Source of the DNA: DAOUCV01 sp034432095
GTDB lineage: Bacteria; Chloroflexota; Dehalococcoidia; Dehalococcoidales; UBA2162
Assembly: GCA_034432095.1 (NCBI GenBank)
Contig: DAOUCV010000040.1
Location: forward strand, 1-35,818
DNA length: 35,818 bases
Direction of reading: 5' to 3'
Shown: piece by piece, positions 30,866-35,818 of the stretch
Layout: the number at the start of each line of letters is the position of its first letter
How positions within the stretch are numbered: the stretch's first letter is position 1
Program-made: the position numbers and the translations under genes
Notes under the pieces: generated by a model
The model's input: only the letters and a program-made list of their open reading frames with translations
Database searches by the model: none
What the model was told of the DNA's origin: nothing

Positions 30866-31657
30866 ATGGGAACTACCGTGATAAGAGTTGAGAATGCCGT
30901 GGTTTCTTATCGTGAAGATGTAGCCCTTCGGGGTGTGTCGCTTGAGGTGGAGTCCGGGGAGTTTGTCGGAATCATCGGACCTAATGGCGCGGGCAAGACC
31001 ACGCTCCTTACCGTAGTTAATGGCTTAGGCAAACTACTCAGCGGGAGAGTGTGGGTCCTGGGTAACTTTCTTACCCCGAGCAACAGCCGTTCATTGAGAA
31101 AGAGGGTTGGCTATGTGGCTCAGGTCGAAAATATAGACCCAAGGATGCCAATGCTCGTGCGTGATGTGGTGATGATAGGTCGCTACGGAGTGCTGGGGTT
31201 GCTGAGAAAGCCGGGTAGGCATGACTGGGGAATCGTTGATGAGATGTTAAAGCTAGTAGGCATGGACCACCTTGCTTGGCGGCCCATTGGTCATCTTTCT
31301 GGTGGTGAGCAGCAACGGGTAGCCATCGCTAGGTGTCTGGCACAGGAGCCGGAGTTGCTCCTGCTTGATGAGCCAACTGCTTCGCTGGACTGGAAGGCGC
31401 AGGCTGAGATACTGGGACTGGTAAAGCAGATCCATGATTCCCAGCGACTCACCACTCTATTTGTGACCCACGACCTGAGTGTTCTGCCCGTTGCCTGTGA
31501 CCGGGTGGTATTGATGAAAGGGGGTCTTATCTTGGGTGTCGGCCCTCCTGATAAGCTACTGACCAATGAAAACCTCAGCCAGTTATATGATATGCCTGTT
31601 TCGGCGGTGGCGGAAAGGCGGGGGAGGGCAGTCTGGTCTGATATTAAGGAGCTTTAG
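30866..31657 (+). CDS. znuC: Metal ABC transporter ATP-binding protein
   Basis: A 263-residue ATPase on the cytoplasmic side of the importer. Walker A GPNGAGKTTLL, Q-loop YVAQVENIDPRMPMLVRDVV, signature LSGGEQQRVAIARCLA, Walker B ELLLLDEPTASLD and H-loop FVTHDLSVLP are all intact. Start ATG 30866 after GAGGGTAAAG. The permease begins 2 nt after its stop. Confidence 0.93.
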   Translation: MGTTVIRVENAVVSYREDVALRGVSLEVESGEFVGIIGPNGAGKTTLLTVVNGLGKLLSGRVWVLGNFLTPSNSRSLRKRVGYVAQVENIDPRMPMLVRDVVMIGRYGVLGLLRKPGRHDWGIVDEMLKLVGMDHLAWRPIGHLSGGEQQRVAIARCLAQEPELLLLDEPTASLDWKAQAEILGLVKQIHDSQRLTTLFVTHDLSVLPVACDRVVLMKGGLILGVGPPDKLLTNENLSQLYDMPVSAVAERRGRAVWSDIKEL

Positions 31658-31659
31658 GT

Positions 31660-32499
31660 TTGGACTTATCTATCTTTGGCTATCAGTTCATGCAGAATGC
31701 CATCATTTCTACCTTCCTGGGTGGCGTTGCCTGCGCTAGCGTGGGTGTTTTCGTGGTGCTGATGCACATGCCTTTTATTGGGGTGGCGATGTCGCACGCT
31801 GCCTTTGCCGGGGCACTACTCGGGTTGTGGTTAGGTTTTAATCCCCTGCTCGGTGCCTTTGCCCTCAGCCTCCTGGCGGCGGCGATTATCGGTCCCCTTG
31901 CCGACCGCGGGGAATTAAGTCCGGAGACCTCACTGGGGGTTATCTTCTCTCTTATGCTTGGCATTGCCTTCCTCTTTATAGGGTTGATGCCTGGCAGTAA
32001 ATCGGGAGCCCTCGAGCTTTTGTGGGGCAGTGTTCTCACCAATACCAGAGGCGATATCATACTTTTGGCGGTGGTGGCGGCTGTTGTGGTGGGTCTGGTA
32101 TTTGTCTTCTATAAGGAAATACAGGCAACGGTCTTTCACCGTGGCATAGCCCTCTCAGTAGGGGTACCCGCCACGCTGGTCTTATATGGCATCCTTTTCC
32201 TGACCGGGGCGACGATTACTGTGAGCCTCCGTTCTCTCGGCGGCTTGCTTATCTTTAGTCTGATCCTGAATCCAGCCGCCGCTGCCTATCAGCTTACCTA
32301 CAGTATGAAGCGGATGTTCCTGCTGGCGGCGGGCTTCGGCGTTCTCTCCGGCTGGATAGGTCTGCTGTTTTCTTACCTCTTCAATATTCCCAGTGGGGCC
32401 ACCATAGTGATCACATCATCGGTCATCTTTATACTAGCACTCATTTTCTCGCCTAAAAGGAGGGTAAAGGGCTGGCAGGAAAAGCCAGCTACAGAATAG
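31660..32499 (+). CDS. znuB: Metal ABC transporter permease
   Basis: A 279-residue ABC-3 family permease with about eight transmembrane segments. FMQNAIISTFLGGVACASVG, SHAAFAGALLGLWLG and GGLLIFSLILNPAAAAYQLT are characteristic. Start TTG 31660 with AAGGAG inside the end of znuC, hence coupled. It completes an A-C-B metal importer. Confidence 0.92.
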   Translation: MDLSIFGYQFMQNAIISTFLGGVACASVGVFVVLMHMPFIGVAMSHAAFAGALLGLWLGFNPLLGAFALSLLAAAIIGPLADRGELSPETSLGVIFSLMLGIAFLFIGLMPGSKSGALELLWGSVLTNTRGDIILLAVVAAVVVGLVFVFYKEIQATVFHRGIALSVGVPATLVLYGILFLTGATITVSLRSLGGLLIFSLILNPAAAAYQLTYSMKRMFLLAAGFGVLSGWIGLLFSYLFNIPSGATIVITSSVIFILALIFSPKRRVKGWQEKPATE

Positions 32500-32525
32500 T
32501 AGAGAAAGAGAAAAGGGGGATAGGT

Positions 32526-32829
32526 TTGTTAAAAAACCTCAGGGCATATTTCAATGAGAGGGCAGCCATCTGGGACGAAATCGCCACCGAAAAGGACACG
32601 ACCAAGCTTGAGAGAATGGCTAAACGCTTGAATATTAAGCCTGGCGCCACGGTCTTGACGTGGGGACGGGAACCGGCGTCTTCATCCCTTGTCTGCTCAC
32701 TATTACTGGAATGATATTTCCCCTGACAGCGCCGGGATGCGGTTGTTACTTGAAGCGGCTGGATTTACCAAAATAAAGGCAGAGGACAACGAGGATAGTT
32801 ATCTGGCTAGCGCTGAAAAACCGGGGTAG
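32526..32829 (+). pseudogene. Decayed class I SAM-dependent methyltransferase
   Basis: The TTG-started frame gives LKNLRAYFNERAAIWDEI and LERMAKRLNIKPGATVL, the N terminus of a methyltransferase. One base is then missing near 32657: restoring a G gives VLDVGTGTGVFIPCLL, the SAM-binding loop. From 32707 a third frame reads WNDISPDSAGMRLLLEAAGF and ends in SAEKPG and TAG (32827-32829), the typical C terminus. The middle of the protein, about 90-100 residues, is absent. A frameshift plus internal deletion mean it is not functional. It lies 26 nt after znuB, so it was probably part of the metal-import operon. Confidence 0.75.
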
Positions 32830-32836
32830 CAGTGGT

Positions 32837-33724
32837 TCAGGTGGGCTTGAGGGTCTGGGGCTCAAGCTCAAGGCTGATGTCCAGGGCCCTCGGGGAGTGG
32901 GTGAGGGCGCCAATAGAGATAATGTCAACCCCGGTCCCGGCTACGGCGTGGACGTTTTTCAATGTGATGCCTCCTGAAGCTTCAATTTTGACCCGACCTG
33001 AGAGCAGGTTAACGACCCGCCGCATTTCATCGGGGCTCATATTGTCCAGCATAACTATGTCAGCCCCAGCCTCAGCCGCCTCCAGGGCTTCCTGAGCCGT
33101 GGCGACTTCTACCTCGATGGTTAAGCCCTCGGGAGCATTTCTTTTAGCCTTAGTTATAATATCCTTCAGGCTCATGCCCAGAGAACGCAGCGCTGCCAGA
33201 TGGTTGTCCTTAATCAGGACGGCATCACCCAGGTGAAGACGGTGGTTTTGTCCCCCACCCATACGCACGGCATACTTCTCCAGTGACCTGAGCCCGGGAG
33301 TGGTCTTGCGGGTATCAGTAATCTTGGCGCTAGAGCCACGGGTTTTGGCGACATATTGGGCTGTTTGTGAAGCGATGCCGCTCATCCTCTGCAGGAAATT
33401 GAGTGCCGTTCGTTCCGCCTTGAGAATGCTGATTACTCTACCGGCAATGGTGCCGATTATGTCTCCTGGTTTTATCCTGGCACCGTCCTTGATGAGCAGT
33501 TCAACTTCAAGGGAGGGGTCAACCCTGAGGAATACCTCCTTGGCTATCTCACCGCCAGCCAGGATTCCCCTGGCTTTAGCCAGTAGGAATGCCCTGCCTC
33601 GAAGCTCGGGAGGTATCAATACCTCGCTGGTCACATCACCCCTGCTTAAATCCTCGGCTATAGCCAGGTCTATAATAGTATTGACCTGCTCTTTTGACAG
33701 CCCGGTTTTGTTTGCTTGCCTCAC
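32837..33724 (-). CDS. nadC: Nicotinate-nucleotide diphosphorylase (carboxylating)
   Basis: A 295-residue enzyme that turns quinolinate and PRPP into nicotinate mononucleotide, the step after nadA. Motifs: EDLSRGDVTSEVL, ERTALNFLQRMSGIAS, DTRKTTPGLRSLEKYAVRMGGGQNHR, KDNHL, and EASGGITLKNV. GTG 33724 with GGGGAAG upstream starts 4 nt after yajC. It is about 10-15 residues longer than many family members at the C terminus. Confidence 0.94.
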   Translation of the reverse strand: MRQANKTGLSKEQVNTIIDLAIAEDLSRGDVTSEVLIPPELRGRAFLLAKARGILAGGEIAKEVFLRVDPSLEVELLIKDGARIKPGDIIGTIAGRVISILKAERTALNFLQRMSGIASQTAQYVAKTRGSSAKITDTRKTTPGLRSLEKYAVRMGGGQNHRLHLGDAVLIKDNHLAALRSLGMSLKDIITKAKRNAPEGLTIEVEVATAQEALEAAEAGADIVMLDNMSPDEMRRVVNLLSGRVKIEASGGITLKNVHAVAGTGVDIISIGALTHSPRALDISLELEPQTLKPT

Positions 33725-33728
33725 TCTA

Positions 33729-33992
33729 TTACTTCCCCTGTATCTTGACTATGCCGCCCTTGGTGACCCTTATTTTGGCTCCTGATTCAACTATCAGAAC
33801 TACGCTGTCCTCGTCAATCTTATCAACCTTCCCGTACACACCTCCGGCGGTAATTACGGTATCTCCCTCCTCCAGTCCAAGCACCATTCGGTCATGCTGT
33901 TTCTCTCGCTCGCGCAAGGGTCTAATCCCGAAGAAATAGGTCATCCCCACAAATAGCAGCAGAAGAAGAATCAAAGGCACCCAGGTAGCCAT
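33729..33992 (-). CDS. yajC: YajC-family Sec translocon accessory protein
   Basis: An 87-residue protein with one N-terminal transmembrane helix (PLILLLLLFVGMTYFFGIRP) and the YajC domain EGDTVITAGGVYGKV, DEDSVVLIVESGAKI. It associates with SecDF-YidC, but its precise role is unsettled. Start ATG 33992 after AAGGAGGGG. It lies between miaB and nadC on the same strand. Confidence 0.92.
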   Translation of the reverse strand: MATWVPLILLLLLFVGMTYFFGIRPLREREKQHDRMVLGLEEGDTVITAGGVYGKVDKIDEDSVVLIVESGAKIRVTKGGIVKIQGK

Positions 33993-34007
33993 TTTCCCCT
34001 CCTTGTT

Positions 34008-35267
34008 TCAGTCTGTGCCCTTCTGTTCAATCTCGCCTTGTAGCGACCAGGGGCTTGTCTTCTCAACTCTGATATTCACCAGTTGCCCCAGGTGGTCGCC
34101 GTTATCACTGAAGAATACCAGTTTACCACTTCTGGTCCTACCCTGCCACTTGTCCTTCTTCTTTCCTTCTACCAGGATTTCAACCGTCTTGCCCAGTAGC
34201 CAGGCGTTAATTTCAGCGGCGATACCTTCCTGGAGTTGCTCAACTAGCTTTAAGCGTCTCCTTTTCTCACTGGCTGGGATATTATCCTCAAGCTCCCTGG
34301 CGGCAACAGTCTCCGGTCTTGGTGAATAGCAAGCTATATGGACAGTGTCAAACCTTAGCTCGGAGAGCAAGCTAACTGTCCGCTGGAACTGCTCTTCGCT
34401 TTCCGAGGGGAAGCCCACGATGACATCGGTGCTGAGGGCTACCCCCGGTATCTGGCGGCGTATCTCGGCAACAAGCCGGCGGTATTGCTCCACCGTGTAG
34501 CCCCGTCCCATTAGTTTCAGAATGTCGTTGTCACCTGACTGGGCAGGCAGACAGATTAGCTCACAGACCTTGTCCAGACGGGCTAACGCTCCGATGAGCT
34601 TGGGGCTCATGTCCTTGGGGTGGTTAGTCAGGAAGCGCAGGCGAGCCAGTCCATCTATATTGTTTAGCTCAGTGAGCAGGTCAGCCAGGTCAGGTCTGCC
34701 GGGCAGGTCATGCCCGTAGGAATCGACATTCTGTCCCAGCAAGGTAACCTCTCTGGCGCCACGGGACACCAGCTCTCTAACCTCGTTGCTTATTTCGGCT
34801 ACCGGACGGCTCCTTTCCCGCCCTCGACGGTAGGGGACAATACAATACGAGCAAAAATTATCACAGCCCTGAATGATTGGCACATAGACACTGACCGGTA
34901 CTTTTTGAGGTAATACCAGACCCCACCCGGCTTCTTCCAGCCACGGTGGCGGTTCTCCGGGCTTGAAAAAGTAGTCAACATGAGGGAACTTCCTTTTCAA
35001 TTGCTTGGTATCAGAATCTACCAGACAGCCAGTCAGGGCAAGGGTTAGCCCCGGGCGTAGCCTTTTCAGCGGTTTAAGGGCATTGAGCTTGTTAATGACA
35101 CGGTTCTCCGCGCTCTGACGTACCACACAGCTATTAAGCACAACAATATCGGCTTCCTCGGCGGTGGTTAAAGCCTGGTAACCAAGCTGGTCAAAGAAGC
35201 TAGCGAGCCTCTCGGATTCAGCCTTATTCATCTGGCAACCGATAGTCCAGATATGATAGTGGGGCAT
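34008..35267 (-). CDS. miaB: tRNA-i6A37 methylthiotransferase
   Basis: A 419-residue radical-SAM enzyme. The N-terminal UPF0004 domain holds three cluster cysteines (C11, C47, C81), the radical-SAM motif is C135-xxx-C139-xx-C142 in GCDNFCSYCIVPYRRGR, and a TRAM domain ends the protein (VEILVEGKKKDKWQGRTRSG). It adds a methylthio group to position 37 of tRNAs reading UNN codons. ATG 35267 is chosen because the family begins at this residue; its ribosome-binding site is weak. First gene of the miaB-yajC-nadC run, with 15 and 4 nt gaps. Confidence 0.94.
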   Translation of the reverse strand: MPHYHIWTIGCQMNKAESERLASFFDQLGYQALTTAEEADIVVLNSCVVRQSAENRVINKLNALKPLKRLRPGLTLALTGCLVDSDTKQLKRKFPHVDYFFKPGEPPPWLEEAGWGLVLPQKVPVSVYVPIIQGCDNFCSYCIVPYRRGRERSRPVAEISNEVRELVSRGAREVTLLGQNVDSYGHDLPGRPDLADLLTELNNIDGLARLRFLTNHPKDMSPKLIGALARLDKVCELICLPAQSGDNDILKLMGRGYTVEQYRRLVAEIRRQIPGVALSTDVIVGFPSESEEQFQRTVSLLSELRFDTVHIACYSPRPETVAARELEDNIPASEKRRRLKLVEQLQEGIAAEINAWLLGKTVEILVEGKKKDKWQGRTRSGKLVFFSDNGDHLGQLVNIRVEKTSPWSLQGEIEQKGTD

Positions 35268-35335
35268 TGTGCTTCAACCTGCAAGTGGTATTGAAAAATA
35301 TACCCAGCCAACAGGGGGCATCTTATTTTCTCATG

Positions 35336-35428
35336 TGGCGGAGGGAATGGGATTCGAACCCATGACCCCAGAATACCCAGGGTAAGCGCTTAGCAGGCGC
35401 CCGCACTAGACCACTATGCGATCCCTCC
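35336..35428 (-). tRNA. tRNA-Ser (GCU)
   Basis: Minus strand, 93 nt with encoded CCA (35338-35336). Acceptor GGAGGGA pairs with TCCCTCC, discriminator G; the anticodon loop CTGCTAA gives GCT (35394-35392); T arm GGGTTCGAATCCC; a long variable arm as expected for Ser. Confidence 0.95.
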
Positions 35429-35463
35429 GTAACCTTAACATAATTTTATTTTATTCCGTGCAT

Positions 35464-35513
35464 TTTTACAACCTATCCCCCTGAGGCACCCAAAAAGTGA
35501 GATGAAAGGGAAC
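35464..35513. repeat. MITE-like repeat, copy G (left end)
   Basis: TTTTACAACCTATCCCCCT (35464-35482) is followed by GAGGCACCCAAAAAG, giving 20 nt shared with copy D (CCTATCCCCCTGAGGCACCC). Only the left part is present. It lies just past the stop of the MATE gene. Confidence 0.55.
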
Positions 35514-35818
35514 TCAGCCCCCAGACCTGGACTCTGAAGCAGGTGCGCCAGACCAGATGGCGGACCGCTGCTGTATTTTATATTCTCGCAAAAGCCACAG
35601 CCCTGAGACAAGAAAAGCGAGTACATCGGAAACCGGCATTGATATCCAGACTCCGTATAAACCCCAAACTCGGGAAAAAAGATAGAGCAACGGGATAAAG
35701 AAGATAAACTGGCGAACCAGCGAAAGGATTAAAGCTTCTTTGCCCTTTGACAGACCCTGAAAAGTGGTAACGAATAGAACCATTGGTCCCCAGATGAACA
35801 GCGTTGACATCATAATAC
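35514..35818 (-). CDS. MATE-family efflux protein, C-terminal part (5' end outside the window)
   Basis: The reading frame is open to the right edge, so only the last 100 residues are seen. Hydrophobic helices with FVTTFQGLSKGKEALILSLVRQ and FIFFIPLLYLFSRVWGLYGVW are typical of the last helices of MATE multidrug exporters, which expel drugs or metabolites using Na+ or H+. The last dozen residues (SGAPASESRSGG) look non-conserved and end against repeat copy G. Confidence 0.8.
   Translation of the reverse strand, partial: IMMSTLFIWGPMVLFVTTFQGLSKGKEALILSLVRQFIFFIPLLYLFSRVWGLYGVWISMPVSDVLAFLVSGLWLLREYKIQQRSAIWSGAPASESRSGG

Noticed and set aside
32526..32714. TGA at 32712-32714 as another selenocysteine codon
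   Set aside because: The codons just before it are in the wrong frame for the methyltransferase; the SAM loop appears only after a frameshift. This is decay, not recoding.
1..35818. CRISPR array, prophage, IS transposase or rRNA genes
   Set aside because: No regularly spaced direct repeats, transposase motifs, phage genes or rRNA sequence were seen on either strand.

Overview
The window looks like chromosome from an anaerobic, mid-GC bacterium of the Chloroflexota, most likely class Dehalococcoidia. This is inferred from the gene set and style rather than from a marker gene: many TTG and GTG starts, a transketolase split into two subunits, stand-alone RCK/TrkA proteins, a cobalamin nucleotide-loop operon, SCP2-type thiolase with DUF35 chemistry, and GC-rich hairpin repeats between genes. 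Almost everything is core metabolism or housekeeping. No phage, CRISPR array, transposase or rRNA was seen.

Layout, left to right. 1-1760: UspA-like protein and two TrkA/RCK proteins. 2086-5920: comEA, comEC and dinB on the plus strand. 6030-10209 (minus): cobT, cobS, cobC, a broken Dph6-like gene, cobU and tmk. 10372-12169: a CaiB/BaiF CoA-transferase convergent with a flavodoxin-fold reductase. 12592-16644 (plus): rel, rpsT, lexA with its own SOS box, and a class II aldolase. 16648-18278 (minus): ilvE overlapping plsY. 18433-21057 (minus): an HMG-CoA-synthase-like/DUF35 fusion and a thiolase, divergent from 21229-24503 (plus): an ADP-forming acyl-CoA synthetase alpha-type subunit and the two transketolase halves, the first with a frameshift near its end. 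24617-25612: a second plsY, tRNA-Leu and tRNA-Cys. 25681-27691 (minus): a likely selenoprotein and a small hypothetical protein. 27794-32829: nadA, a phosphoesterase, dtd, a znuACB-type metal importer and a decayed methyltransferase gene. 32837-35428 (minus): miaB, yajC, nadC and tRNA-Ser. The window ends inside a MATE-family transporter.

The most notable feature is at 25931-27691. Two reading frames that a gene caller would split at an in-frame TGA form one 586-residue protein with a UGSC-like N-terminal domain. The TGA falls at the position of the family's selenocysteine and is followed by a hairpin with a GU-containing apical loop at the distance expected of a bacterial SECIS element. This is probably a selenoprotein with a variant Cys-Trp-Sec motif and a large C-terminal domain that I cannot name.

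Other points to check: the HMG-CoA-synthase-like protein appears to lack all three catalytic residues but keeps a fused DUF35 domain beside a thiolase with its cysteine intact; the Rel protein combines an acidic QFDD synthetase motif with an altered hydrolase motif; and seven intergenic copies of a MITE-like repeat with imperfect terminal inverted repeats occur, one forming the 5' end of cobU. Three genes carry apparent single-base indels. Two of these are also missing large parts and are true remnants; the transketolase one could be an assembly error.
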